A stretch of 64,000 nucleotides of DNA from NCEH01 sp043195125 (GCF_043195125.1 NZ_JBAFWR010000008.1), one strand, 5' to 3'; shown: positions 17,902-26,142, numbered from the stretch's first letter. A program made the numbers and translations. Notes: generated by a model not told the origin, from the sequence alone.

Positions 17902-19901
17902 GCCACATCCTCCAGCACCAGCAATTCCGCGCCTTCGTCCACGAGATCGCCGACGCCGAAGGCGACGCTCTTCACCCGCCCGTCGCGCGGGGCGGTGACC
18001 GTGTGCTCCATCTTCATGGCCTCCACCACCACCAGGGCCGTGCCCTTGGTCACCTCTTCCCCGGCGCTGACGGCGACGCGGATGATCGTGCCCGGCATCG
18101 GCGCCACAAGGCGGCCGGCGGTGCCGGTGGCCTCGATGCTGGCGAGGCGCGGGTCGATATGGTCGAGGCTGCGCTCGGTGCCGGCGGAGAAGATGGTCAG
18201 CCGCGCGCCGCTGCGCACCACACGGGCGCGGGTGCGCACGCCGTCCAGCCGGGCGATGAGGCCGCCGTCCTCAGTGCTCGTGCCCTCCACCGCCATGCGG
18301 CCGCCTGGCAGGTCCAGCAGGAAGCCGCCGTCGGTATAATGGGCGCGCACCGGAATGCGGGTCTCATGGTCGGCGAAGGTCAGGTCCACGAACGCGGAGC
18401 GGTTCAGCCGCCAGCCTGGCGCGAGGCCCCAGGGCGACCAGGGATCTGCGGGATCGGCCGCGGCGGCGGAAATCCGCGCCTCGTCCAGCAGCAGGAACAG
18501 AGCGGCGAGCGCCAGCACCCGGTCGTCCACCGGCATCGGCGCCGGCAGGAGCGTCGCGCGATGCCGCTCGATGAAGCCGGTGTCCAGCTCCGCCGCCGCG
18601 AACGCGGGCTCGGAAACGATGGCCTGGAGGAACATGCGGTTGGTGGGCAAGCCCACCACTTCGGTTGCCGCCAGCGCCGCAGCGAGCCGGCCCAGGGCCT
18701 CGGTGCGGTCGGCGCCCGAGGCGATGATTTTCGCGATCATGGGGTCGTAATGGATCGACACCTGATCCCCGGCGCGCACGCCGCTGTCCACCCGCAGCCC
18801 GGCGAGATCGAACGGCAGGCGCAGATGGTCGAGCCGGCCGACCTGGGGCAGGAAATCGCGCGCCGGATCTTCGGCATAGAGCCGCACCTCGATGGCATGG
18901 CCGATGAGGGGAATGTCGCCTTGCGCCAACGGCAGCTTTTCGCCACGCGCCACCCGGATTTGCCATTCCACCAGATCCTGCCCGGTGATGGCCTCGGTGA
19001 CGGGATGCTCCACCTGCAGACGGGTGTTCATCTCCATGAAGAAGAAATCGTCGCCCTCGGCGATGAATTCCACCGTGCCCGCGCCCACATAGCCCACCGC
19101 CTTGGCGGCATCCACCGCCGCCTTGCCCATGGCCGCGCGGCGCTCCGCCGTGAGGCCGGGGGCCGGCGCCTCCTCCACCACCTTCTGGTGGCGGCGCTGG
19201 ATGGAGCAGTCACGCTCGTGCAGATAGACCGCATTGCCGTGGGTATCGGCGAACACCTGCACCTCGATATGGCGCGGCTTAGTCAGGTATTTCTCGATCA
19301 GCACCTGATCGTCGCCGAAGGCGTTCTTCGCCTCGCGCTTGGCGGAGGCGAGCGCCTCGGCGAATTCCTCGGCCGCCCGCACCACCTTCATGCCCTTGCC
19401 GCCGCCCCCGGCGGACGCCTTGATGAGCACGGGATAGCCGATCTCGCCGGCCTTGCGGGCGAGCAGGGCTTCGTCCTGGTCCTTGCCGTGATAGCCGGGC
19501 ACGAGGGGCACACCAGCCTGTTCCATCAGGGCCTTGGCCGCGCTCTTGGAGCCCATGGCGCGGATCGCGGAAGCCGGCGGGCCGACGAACACGATATCCG
19601 CCCGCGCGCAGGCGTCCGCGAACTCCGCATTCTCGGACAGGAAGCCGTAGCCGGGATGGATCGCGTCCGCCCCGCTCATGCGCGCCGCATCGAGGATCGC
19701 CTCGATCCTGAGATAGCTCTCGCGCGCCGGGGCGGGGCCGATGGGATAGGCCTCGTCCGCGCGCTCCACATGGAGCGCACGGGCGTCGGCTTGCGAATAG
19801 ACCGCAACGGTCTTCAGCCCCATGGCTTTCGCGGTGCGCATGATCCGCACCGCGATCTCACCCCGGTTCGCCACCAAGAGGGTGCGGATGGGTCGGGTCA
19901 T
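17898..19901 (-). CDS. mccA: Methylcrotonyl-CoA carboxylase, biotin-containing alpha subunit
   Basis: A 667-residue biotin carboxylase/biotin carrier subunit. N-terminal biotin carboxylase domain: LLVANRGEIAVRI at the start, HPGYGFLSEN near residue 80, ATP-grasp GGGGKGMKVV near residue 160, and EMNTRLQVEHPVTE near residue 285. The C-terminal biotinyl domain carries the biotinylated lysine in EAMKMEH about 33 residues from the end. Context (HMG-CoA lyase, hydratase and the beta subunit in one operon) favours 3-methylcrotonyl-CoA over propionyl- or acetyl-CoA. ATG 19901 overlaps the upstream stop (ATGA); a start 4 codons earlier is possible. Confidence 0.92.
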   Translation of the reverse strand: MTRPIRTLLVANRGEIAVRIMRTAKAMGLKTVAVYSQADARALHVERADEAYPIGPAPARESYLRIEAILDAARMSGADAIHPGYGFLSENAEFADACARADIVFVGPPASAIRAMGSKSAAKALMEQAGVPLVPGYHGKDQDEALLARKAGEIGYPVLIKASAGGGGKGMKVVRAAEEFAEALASAKREAKNAFGDDQVLIEKYLTKPRHIEVQVFADTHGNAVYLHERDCSIQRRHQKVVEEAPAPGLTAERRAAMGKAAVDAAKAVGYVGAGTVEFIAEGDDFFFMEMNTRLQVEHPVTEAITGQDLVEWQIRVARGEKLPLAQGDIPLIGHAIEVRLYAEDPARDFLPQVGRLDHLRLPFDLAGLRVDSGVRAGDQVSIHYDPMIAKIIASGADRTEALGRLAAALAATEVVGLPTNRMFLQAIVSEPAFAAAELDTGFIERHRATLLPAPMPVDDRVLALAALFLLLDEARISAAAADPADPWSPWGLAPGWRLNRSAFVDLTFADHETRIPVRAHYTDGGFLLDLPGGRMAVEGTSTEDGGLIARLDGVRTRARVVRSGARLTIFSAGTERSLDHIDPRLASIEATGTAGRLVAPMPGTIIRVAVSAGEEVTKGTALVVVEAMKMEHTVTAPRDGRVKSVAFGVGDLVDEGAELLVLEDVA

Positions 19902-20674
19902 GCTTGTCCCCATTCGGGTTTGCGTTTTTCCAGGAAGGAGGAGACGCCCTCGCGGCCATCGGTGCTGGCGCGCGCGCGGGCGATGCGCTCTGCGGTGTCC
20001 GCGATCAGATCGGGGGTTAGCGGCCGGTCCACCGCCGCCACCAGCTCCTTCGCCGCCTTGAGCGCCGCCGGGCTCGCCGCCTTCAAGGCCTTGAGATGCT
20101 GGGCGATGGCGCCGTCCAGCTCCTCCGCCGGCACCACCTGGTGCACGAGGCCGAGCGCAAGCGCCGTCTGCGCCGAGAAGCGCTCGGCGGTGAGGAAATA
20201 GCGCCGCGCCTGCCGCGCCCCCATGGCTCGCACCAGATAGGGGCTGATGACCGCCGGGATGAGGCCGATGCGCACCTCGGTGACGGCGAATTCCGCTTCC
20301 GGCACAGCGACCACGATGTCGCTCGCCGCGATCAGCCCCACCGCCCCGGCGAAGGCCGCGCCCTGCACCCGCGCCAGCGTCGGCTTGGGGCAGGTGTCGA
20401 TGACGTGGATGAGATGGGCGAGCGTGCCCGCATCCGCCACGTTCTCCTCGTGGGAATAGCCGGCCATGCGGCGCATCCAGTTGAGGTCCGCCCCGGCGCA
20501 GAAGGATTTGCCATTGGCGCGCAAGACCACGGCGCGGATCGCCGGGTCGCTGCCGGCATGATGATAGGCGGCCGTGAGCAGGGCGATCAGGCCGTCGTCG
20601 AAGGCGTTGTGCACCTCCGGCCGGTCGAGCGTGAGGGTGGCGATGCCGTCTTCATGGGAAACGATGAGGCTCAT
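19898..20674 (-). CDS. liuC: Enoyl-CoA hydratase family, probable methylglutaconyl-CoA hydratase
   Basis: A 258-residue crotonase-fold protein that, by context, hydrates 3-methylglutaconyl-CoA to HMG-CoA between the carboxylase and lyase steps. The oxyanion-hole segment FCAGADLNWM is near residues 62-71, and the second oxyanion segment (GAAFAGAVGLIAASDIV) is near residues 102-118. ATG 20674 has GGAGA upstream; the longer frame to 20836 would overlap the mccB gene and lacks family similarity. Located between mccB and mccA, as in other leucine-catabolic operons. Confidence 0.9.
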   Translation of the reverse strand: MSLIVSHEDGIATLTLDRPEVHNAFDDGLIALLTAAYHHAGSDPAIRAVVLRANGKSFCAGADLNWMRRMAGYSHEENVADAGTLAHLIHVIDTCPKPTLARVQGAAFAGAVGLIAASDIVVAVPEAEFAVTEVRIGLIPAVISPYLVRAMGARQARRYFLTAERFSAQTALALGLVHQVVPAEELDGAIAQHLKALKAASPAALKAAKELVAAVDRPLTPDLIADTAERIARARASTDGREGVSSFLEKRKPEWGQA

Positions 20675-20792
20675 GGACCTGTTCTCCGCCGGTAGGATGT
20701 TCCGTGGCGGACTTTGGCCGAGCGGCTGTGACAGGCGAGATACAGCTCCGCCCAAGATTGGGGACAGCCGCCGGCGGGCGTGGAAATTTCGC

Positions 20793-22400
20793 TCACATGC
20801 GGAACACGCCGAAGCGCGTCTCCCTGTCCGGCGCATTGAGCGCGGCGGAGAGCGCGAGCGCCAGCACCATGCGGGTGTCGGCGGGGTCGATCACCCCGTC
20901 GTCCCAGATCCGCGCGGAAGAATAATACGGGTGGCCCTGGCGATCGTACTGGGCCTGGATCGGCGCCTTGAAGGCGGCCTCCTCCTCCGCCGGCCAGGTG
21001 CCGCCCTTGCCCTCGATGCCGTCGCGCTTCACCTGCGCGAGCACGTTCGCCGCCTGTTCCCCGCCCATCACGGAGATGCGGGCATTGGGCCACATCCACA
21101 GGAAGCGCGGATCGTACGCACGCCCGCACATGCCGTAGTTTCCGGCGCCGAAGGAATTGCCGATCACCACCGTGAATTTCGGCACGCTGGCGCAGGAGAC
21201 CGCGTTCACAAGCTTCGCGCCGTCCTTGGCGATGCCCCCCGCCTCATATTTGCGGCCGACCATGAAGCCGGTGATGTTCTGCAGGAACACCAGCGGGATA
21301 TTGCGCTGGCAGCACAATTCCACGAAATGCGCGCCCTTCAGCGCGCTCTCGGAAAACAGGATGCCGTTATTGGCGATGATGCCCACCGGATAGCCGAAGA
21401 TGCGGGCAAAGCCCGTCACCAGCGTCTGGCCATAGAGCGGCTTGAACTCGTCGAACTCCGAGCCATCGACGATGCGGGCGATGATCTGGCGCACGTCGAA
21501 CGGCTTCTTGGGATCTTCCGAGACGATGCCGTAGATCTCTTCCGCATCATAGAGCGGCGCCTTGGGCGGGCGGATGTCGAGATCATGCCGCTTCACCCGG
21601 TTGAGATCGCCGATGATGGTGCGGGCGATGCCGAGCGCGTGGGCATCGTTCTCCGCCATATGGTCGGCGACGCCCGAGACCCGCGTGTGCACGTCCGCAC
21701 CACCCAGTTCCTCGGCGGTGACCACCTCGCCCGTCGCGGCCTTCACCAGCGGCGGGCCGCCGAGGAAGATGGTGGCCTGGTTCTTCACCATGATGGACTG
21801 GTCCGCCATGGCCGGCACATAGGCGCCACCGGCGGTGCAGGAGCCCATGACCACCGCCACCTGGGCGATGCCCTCGGCCGACATATTGGCCTGGTTGAAG
21901 AAGATGCGGCCAAAATGCTCGCGGTCCGGGAACACTTCGTCCTGGTTGGGCAGGTTCGCGCCACCGCTGTCCACGAGATAGACGCAGGGCAGGTGATTCT
22001 CCCGCGCGATGGCCTGGGCGCGCAGGTGCTTCTTCACCGTCATGGGGAAATAGGTGCCGCCCTTCACCGTCGCGTCATTGGCGACGATCATGCATTCGCG
22101 GCCGGAAACCCGGCCGATGCCGGTGATGATGCCAGCGGCGGGCACATCGCCGCCGTACATGTCATAGGCGGCGAGTTGGCTGAGTTCGAGAAAGGGCGAG
22201 CCGGTGTCCAGCAGGGTACGGATGCGGTCGCGCGGCAGCAGCTTGCCCCGCTTGAGATGGCGCTCGCGCGCGACCTCCCCGCCGCCCTGAGAGATGCCCT
22301 CCACCTTCTCGCGCAGGTCGCTGACACTGGCGAACAGCGCTTCGCGATTGCGGTGATAGGCTTCGGAGCGGCGGTCCACCGCATCCTCGATGATCGCCAT
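20793..22400 (-). CDS. mccB: Methylcrotonyl-CoA carboxylase, carboxyltransferase beta subunit
   Basis: A 535-residue carboxyltransferase of the acyl-CoA carboxylase beta family, usual length for MccB. Markers: RERIKRL-like region near residue 45 (ARERHLKRGKLLPRDRI), LVDSGGANLPNQDEVFPD near 140, the crotonase-like oxyanion segments FLQNITGFMVGRKYE near 370 and MCGRAYDPRFLWMWPNARIS near 425. It is the first gene of the operon. The usual upstream partner, isovaleryl-CoA dehydrogenase, is absent from this position and from the window. Confidence 0.93.
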   Translation of the reverse strand: MAIIEDAVDRRSEAYHRNREALFASVSDLREKVEGISQGGGEVARERHLKRGKLLPRDRIRTLLDTGSPFLELSQLAAYDMYGGDVPAAGIITGIGRVSGRECMIVANDATVKGGTYFPMTVKKHLRAQAIARENHLPCVYLVDSGGANLPNQDEVFPDREHFGRIFFNQANMSAEGIAQVAVVMGSCTAGGAYVPAMADQSIMVKNQATIFLGGPPLVKAATGEVVTAEELGGADVHTRVSGVADHMAENDAHALGIARTIIGDLNRVKRHDLDIRPPKAPLYDAEEIYGIVSEDPKKPFDVRQIIARIVDGSEFDEFKPLYGQTLVTGFARIFGYPVGIIANNGILFSESALKGAHFVELCCQRNIPLVFLQNITGFMVGRKYEAGGIAKDGAKLVNAVSCASVPKFTVVIGNSFGAGNYGMCGRAYDPRFLWMWPNARISVMGGEQAANVLAQVKRDGIEGKGGTWPAEEEAAFKAPIQAQYDRQGHPYYSSARIWDDGVIDPADTRMVLALALSAALNAPDRETRFGVFRM

Positions 22401-22513
22401 GAGGCCTCACCCCTGAGTGTCGATTGCGGAAGAAGGAACGCCGGAACGCCCTGCCGAAAAAGCGGGCGGAACCTCGACGCGTCGTCCTCCCGTGCCGCTC
22501 GTTGTCGGCTTAG

Positions 22514-22529
22514 AAACGATCGTACGTTT
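22514..22529. promoter_or_regulatory. Candidate TetR operator in front of the leucine-degradation operon
   Basis: AAACGATCGTACGTTT is a near-perfect 16-bp palindrome (only two base pairs break symmetry) between the TetR gene and the first gene of its presumed target operon, 114 bases before the mccB start. The form AAACG...CGTTT suits TetR regulators of acyl-CoA metabolism. A related site is at 23385-23400. Confidence 0.6.
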
Positions 22530-22553
22530 TTTTATGAGAACCGCAAGGACAAA

Positions 22554-23234
22554 TCAGGCGCGCGCCTTGCGCTTGGCGCGGGCGGGCGGCACCTCCGCCG
22601 CAAGGAGCGGCGCTTCAAGAGACGCGGCCAGCGCCTGCGGCGCTCCCGGCGCGACGCCCTGGGTGACGAGGTTGCCATAGATCTCCACAAGATCATCCTG
22701 GCTCAGCCGCCCGTCGGGCCGGTACCACATGCAGATCCCGGTGAGCATGGAAATGATGGCGTAGGTGGAGACCTTCGGTTCGCGCACCTGGAACACGCCC
22801 TGCGCGGCGCCCTCGCGCAGGATCTGCTCCAAGAGCCCCTCGTAGCTGCGCCGCATCTCCACCACCACGGCGCGGTGCTCGTCGTCCAGCGAGCGGATTT
22901 CCATGTTGGCGATGAAGACATGGGCGCGCCGTGTCATGTGATAGCGCAGGTGAAAGCCCACGAATGCCTTCAGCCGATCCAGCGGCGTCTCCAGCCCTTC
23001 CAGGGCCTCGCGCGCCTTGGCTGTGAGGTCTTCCATGTGATCGCGCACGATGTCGAACAGCAGGCTCTGCTTGTTCTCAAAATACTTGTACAGCGAGCCG
23101 GACTGCAGACCGACTTCGGCAGCGAGCTGCCGCAGGCTCATGGCCTCGTAGCCGTGCTTGTAGATCAGCAGCACCCCCGCCTGGCGGATCGCCTGGGCGG
23201 TGCGGGCACCGTTGGAACCGACTGTACGCGCCAT
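22554..23234 (-). CDS. TetR-family transcriptional regulator
   Basis: A 226-residue TetR-type repressor. The helix-turn-helix lies at residues about 28-50 of the chosen start (SLRQLAAEVGLQSGSLYKYF), followed by ENKQSLLFDIV. The C-terminal ligand-binding half is all-helical; the tail ends in a basic Ala/Arg/Lys stretch. ATG 23234 places the HTH at the usual distance from the N-terminus; an ATG 12 codons upstream is also open. It lies just upstream of, and on the same strand as, the leucine operon, whose promoter region carries a matching palindrome, so it probably responds to a branched acyl-CoA. Confidence 0.87.
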   Translation of the reverse strand: MARTVGSNGARTAQAIRQAGVLLIYKHGYEAMSLRQLAAEVGLQSGSLYKYFENKQSLLFDIVRDHMEDLTAKAREALEGLETPLDRLKAFVGFHLRYHMTRRAHVFIANMEIRSLDDEHRAVVVEMRRSYEGLLEQILREGAAQGVFQVREPKVSTYAIISMLTGICMWYRPDGRLSQDDLVEIYGNLVTQGVAPGAPQALAASLEAPLLAAEVPPARAKRKARA

Positions 23235-23384
23235 CTTTTTCTCAATTTGCAATCGCGCTCTTGGGCGCACGATCCTCGGACATCGGCTGGGCCGCCTACC
23301 CCGGCGCCCCGCCTAGAGTGAGCGCAGCGCGGCGGGGACGCAAGACGCACGCGGCCAAAAATGGCCTTGACCGCGAGAGAAAAA

Positions 23385-23400
23385 GAACGTTCGATTGTTT
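23385..23400. promoter_or_regulatory. Second candidate TetR operator
   Basis: Read on the minus strand this is AAACAATCGAACGTTC, matching 13 of 16 bases of the site at 22514-22529. It sits about 150 bases ahead of the TetR gene and just before an orphan start codon on the plus strand (23473), so it may serve autoregulation or a gene now lost. Confidence 0.4.
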
Positions 23401-23472
23401 CCTGAAAACCCGACGGAATGATCGGGACCGGCGCGCCACGCCAAGACGGCCGCCAATGACGGGAGAGACAGC

Positions 23473-23541
23473 ATGACCAAGGCTCGGATGCGCCTTCAAT
23501 CTTTCTGCATCAATATGGCATGGGACGCCCGTCCGCTGTAG
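23473..23541 (+). pseudogene. Orphan 5' end of a lost plus-strand gene
   Basis: GGGAGA at 23461-23466 is followed 6 bases later by ATG 23473, a textbook ribosome binding site and start. The frame then stops after only 22 codons, inside the antisense of the truncated acyl-CoA-synthetase gene. I read it as the leader and first codons of a gene removed by a rearrangement whose junction lies near 23500. It could also be a real 22-residue peptide or chance. Confidence 0.3.
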
Positions 23542-25118
23542 TGGACCCACCCTTCCTCGTCGATGAAACCTGTATCGCCCAGAATATAATAGTCGCCACC
23601 GAACTGGAATCGCGTCTTTGTTCTGGCATCGTCCTTGAAATAGGATCGGAACCAAAACAAGGGCGAGCGTTCCACATCGATGGCGAGGATGCCTTCGGAG
23701 CCGGCGGGCAATTCGTCGCCGTGCTTGTCCAGCACCGCGAGGGCGAAGCCGGGCATCACGCGGCCGACCGAGGAGCGGCGGGAGGAAGCGGGGTCGTTGG
23801 GGTCATATTTCATCCCCACGATCATGCCGGTTTCGCGGTGTCCATATTGGTTGATCAGCGGCACTTCGAGCTTCTGCGTGACCCAGGAAATGACGTCGGG
23901 CGGCAGCGGTTCGCCCCCCACAGTGACCATGCGGATGGCGAAGGGCGATGTGGCGTCGTTCGGATCGCCGCGCCGCCACGCCTTGATCTGGGAGGGGGCG
24001 GCCGTGAGGTTGGTGACGCGGAACTTCGACAGCACGCGATAGCCCTGCGAGACATCGTAGGGCCCATCGCAGAACAAGATCGAACAACCGATCAGGAGAG
24101 GACCGATGAGACCGTAATAGATGCCGTATTCCCAGCCCTGGTCGGCCATGTTCCAATAGACGTCGTCATCGCGCACATCCATTCCGATCCGCATATATTG
24201 CTCGATCGCCGCCAAGGCCCGAACCGGCGTCAGAAGGCCCAGGCGAGCCTCCACGAAGCTCGGGGCATAGGTCATGGTGAAGGGGTCGTTCGCGCCGTAG
24301 GTTTCAACCCCTTCGAGTGGCTCGGATGCATAGATGGACGACCAGAACTGGGTCACCTTGCCGTCGATCCGGTTGATCTGATCGCCTTCGATCAAGCAGA
24401 CGAAGGTCTTCTCGTTGATGTAGCGGGAGGCGCGATCGATCAGGAACCGGTTCGCCACCACGGCCTTGACGCCGCCGGCTTTCAGCCGGGCTTCGACGGC
24501 CGCCGGCGAATAGGTGGAAAACAGCGGCATGTAGACGGCCCCGATCCGCCAGATGGCGAGCGCCGTGATGACCAGTTCCATGCCCTTGGGGAGCAGGACG
24601 GCGACCCGGTCGCCCTTCCTGATGCCCGCCGCCGAAAGAACACGGGCAAATCGAGATGAATATTCCGCGAGCTTTCCGAAGCTCAATTCTGAGGTCTGGC
24701 CCGAGACCGTCTCGTGGATCATCGCGGGATGGGCGCGTTTTACAGCCAGGTGCCGGTCGCACAGCAGATGCGCCAGAGGAATCTTGCTGCCGCTGTAGCG
24801 GCCTGGATGCGCCGCAGGGCGGGACATATCCTCCTCGATCGGAAGGCGGGCGGCGACTTGGCCTTTGCCGGCCACGAACTTCGAGAAGAACGCGCCGAGG
24901 GAATAGCATCGGTCGCGGGGGTCGTAGGCCAGCAGGGTCTCGAAGACCAGGGTCGTTGCGAGCCGATGGGCCGTGGCCTTCGACAGGCCGGTGCCCTGGA
25001 TCAGGTCGGCGAGGCGGACGGGATGCGGGGCGGCATTGGCCACCACCCGCAGCACGGAGATGGCCCGCCCAAGGCTTTGCGCGCCCTTGGGCGCGGTCGG
25101 ATCAAGTTCGTCGTTCAT
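23496..25118 (-). CDS. IclR-type DNA-binding domain fused to a truncated, motif-deficient acyl-CoA synthetase
   Basis: One uninterrupted 540-codon frame joins two unrelated parts. Residues about 13-75 are an IclR winged helix-turn-helix (QSLGRAISVLRVV at the start, recognition helix SKATAHRLATTL at 46-57, wing ending CYSLG). The IclR effector domain is missing. From about residue 110 the sequence follows an AMP-binding acyl-CoA synthetase (KGDRVAVLLPKGMELVI at 168-184). The phosphate-binding loop expected near 282-292 (TSGTTGxPK) is replaced by APSFVEARLG. QYGHRET (424-430) and LGDTG (513-517) remain. The protein stops at GRASHAILMQKD, so the mobile C-terminal domain with the catalytic lysine is absent. 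It is divergent from a transporter/CoA-ligase operon, and a palindrome abuts its start codon. It is either a chimeric regulator whose ligand sensor is a dead synthetase, or a deletion/fusion relic. Confidence 0.75.
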   Translation of the reverse strand: MNDELDPTAPKGAQSLGRAISVLRVVANAAPHPVRLADLIQGTGLSKATAHRLATTLVFETLLAYDPRDRCYSLGAFFSKFVAGKGQVAARLPIEEDMSRPAAHPGRYSGSKIPLAHLLCDRHLAVKRAHPAMIHETVSGQTSELSFGKLAEYSSRFARVLSAAGIRKGDRVAVLLPKGMELVITALAIWRIGAVYMPLFSTYSPAAVEARLKAGGVKAVVANRFLIDRASRYINEKTFVCLIEGDQINRIDGKVTQFWSSIYASEPLEGVETYGANDPFTMTYAPSFVEARLGLLTPVRALAAIEQYMRIGMDVRDDDVYWNMADQGWEYGIYYGLIGPLLIGCSILFCDGPYDVSQGYRVLSKFRVTNLTAAPSQIKAWRRGDPNDATSPFAIRMVTVGGEPLPPDVISWVTQKLEVPLINQYGHRETGMIVGMKYDPNDPASSRRSSVGRVMPGFALAVLDKHGDELPAGSEGILAIDVERSPLFWFRSYFKDDARTKTRFQFGGDYYILGDTGFIDEEGWVHYSGRASHAILMQKD

Positions 25119-25119
25119 G

Positions 25120-25134
25120 TCCTACAATGTGAGA
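25120..25134. promoter_or_regulatory. Palindromic operator at the start of the IclR-fusion gene
   Basis: TCCTACAATGTGAGA is a 15-bp palindrome (TCYYACA, central A, TGTRRGA) one base from the ATG of the fusion gene, where the ribosome binding site should be. It matches the site at 25224-25238 and suggests autoregulation. The gene has only AGGA two bases from its ATG as a possible ribosome binding site. Confidence 0.65.
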
Positions 25135-25182
25135 CAAAAAGGTGCATGTCGCAATATTTCGGATGTCCATATGCGATGTCCC

Positions 25183-25211
25183 TTGAAAGAAGCAAACGTT
25201 CGCTAGATAAT
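25183..25211 (+). promoter_or_regulatory. Promoter of the Liv/CoA-ligase operon
   Basis: TTGAAA (25183-25188), a 17-base spacer and GATAAT (25206-25211) make a good sigma-70-type promoter 76 bases before the first gene. The downstream palindrome (25224-25238) would cover the transcribed region just after the start site, a repressor position. The spacer contains AAACGTTCG, partly like the TetR sites at 22514 and 23385. Confidence 0.6.
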
Positions 25212-25223
25212 CAATCCAATTCA

Positions 25224-25238
25224 TCTCACAATGTGGGA
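25224..25238. promoter_or_regulatory. Second copy of the IclR-type palindromic operator
   Basis: TCTCACAATGTGGGA is a 15-bp palindrome around a central A and pairs with the site at 25120-25134. Centres are 104 bases apart, close to ten helical turns, so both would face the same side of the DNA. Confidence 0.65.
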
Positions 25239-25286
25239 TGCGGCCAAAGAAGCCACCCGCTCATATGCGGAATTCGGGAGGGGAAC

Positions 25287-26135
25287 ATGTCGACAGGCAA
25301 GGGTCCTGGCGCGTCCGTCGCCGACTCGTCGTTGTTGAATGTCGATAACATTTCGCTGCGCTTCGGCGGCCTCAAGGCGCTGAGCAACGTCGGATTTTCC
25401 GTCCGCAACGGCGAACTGTTCTCCGTCATCGGTCCAAATGGCGCTGGAAAGACGTCTTTGCTGAACTGCATTTCCGGGCGCTACTCGCCGCAGGAAGGCC
25501 GCATTGCGTTCGACGGGCAGGACATCACCCGCCTGAAGCCGAACAAGCGCGCCGCCGCCGGCATCGGCCGCACGTTCCAGAATCTCGCCCTGTTCCACCA
25601 CATGAGCGTGCTCGACAACATCATGGTCGGCCGCCACCATCTGCTGAAGAACAATTTGTTCACAGGCGCGATCTACTGGATCGGCGGCGCGCAGAAAGAA
25701 GAGCTGGAACACCGCAAGGCGGTGGAGGACGTCATCGACTTTCTCGAAATCCAGCACGTGCGCAAGGCCACCGCCGGCACCCTCTCCTATGGCCTGCGCA
25801 AGCGCGTGGAGCTGGCGCGCGCCGTCGCCCTGCAGCCCAAGCTGATCCTGCTGGATGAGCCCATGGCCGGCATGAACCTCGAAGAGAAAGAGGACATGGC
25901 CCGTTACATCGTCGATCTCAATGAAGAGTGGGGCATGACGATCATCATGATCGAGCATGACATGGGGGTGGTGATGGACATTTCCCACCGCGTGATGGTG
26001 CTCGATTTCGGCCGCAAGATCGCCGAGGGCCTGCCCGCCGAAGTGCTGGCCAATCCCAATGTCCGCAAGGCCTATCTCGGCGAGGAAGACCTTGTCGTCG
26101 AGGATGAGCCCCTCCTCCAGGCCGTGTCCGCGTGA
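25287..26135 (+). CDS. Liv-type ABC transporter ATP-binding protein (LivG-like)
   Basis: A 282-residue ATPase of the branched-chain amino acid (HAAT) type. Walker A GPNGAGKTSL is near residues 51-60, the LivG-specific GRTFQNLALF region near 97-106, signature SYGLRKRVELARA near 168, and Walker B LLDEPMAGMN near 187. ATG 25287 has GGGAGGGG just upstream; the frame is open far upstream but that part is the antisense of the divergent gene. First gene of a seven-gene operon that also encodes two CoA-ligase-like proteins, so the cargo is more likely an organic acid than an amino acid. Confidence 0.9.
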   Translation: MSTGKGPGASVADSSLLNVDNISLRFGGLKALSNVGFSVRNGELFSVIGPNGAGKTSLLNCISGRYSPQEGRIAFDGQDITRLKPNKRAAAGIGRTFQNLALFHHMSVLDNIMVGRHHLLKNNLFTGAIYWIGGAQKEELEHRKAVEDVIDFLEIQHVRKATAGTLSYGLRKRVELARAVALQPKLILLDEPMAGMNLEEKEDMARYIVDLNEEWGMTIIMIEHDMGVVMDISHRVMVLDFGRKIAEGLPAEVLANPNVRKAYLGEEDLVVEDEPLLQAVSA

Positions 26136-26142
26136 GGCAGTC

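Noticed and set aside
23496..25118. Annotating the chimera as an ordinary acyl-CoA ligase
   Set aside because: The ATP loop and the catalytic-lysine domain are missing and the first 80 residues are an IclR DNA-binding domain.
25140..25200. Repetitive-looking AT-rich spacer as a possible CRISPR or mobile-element end
   Set aside because: No spaced direct repeats and no transposase; the sequence is explained by a promoter and two operators.
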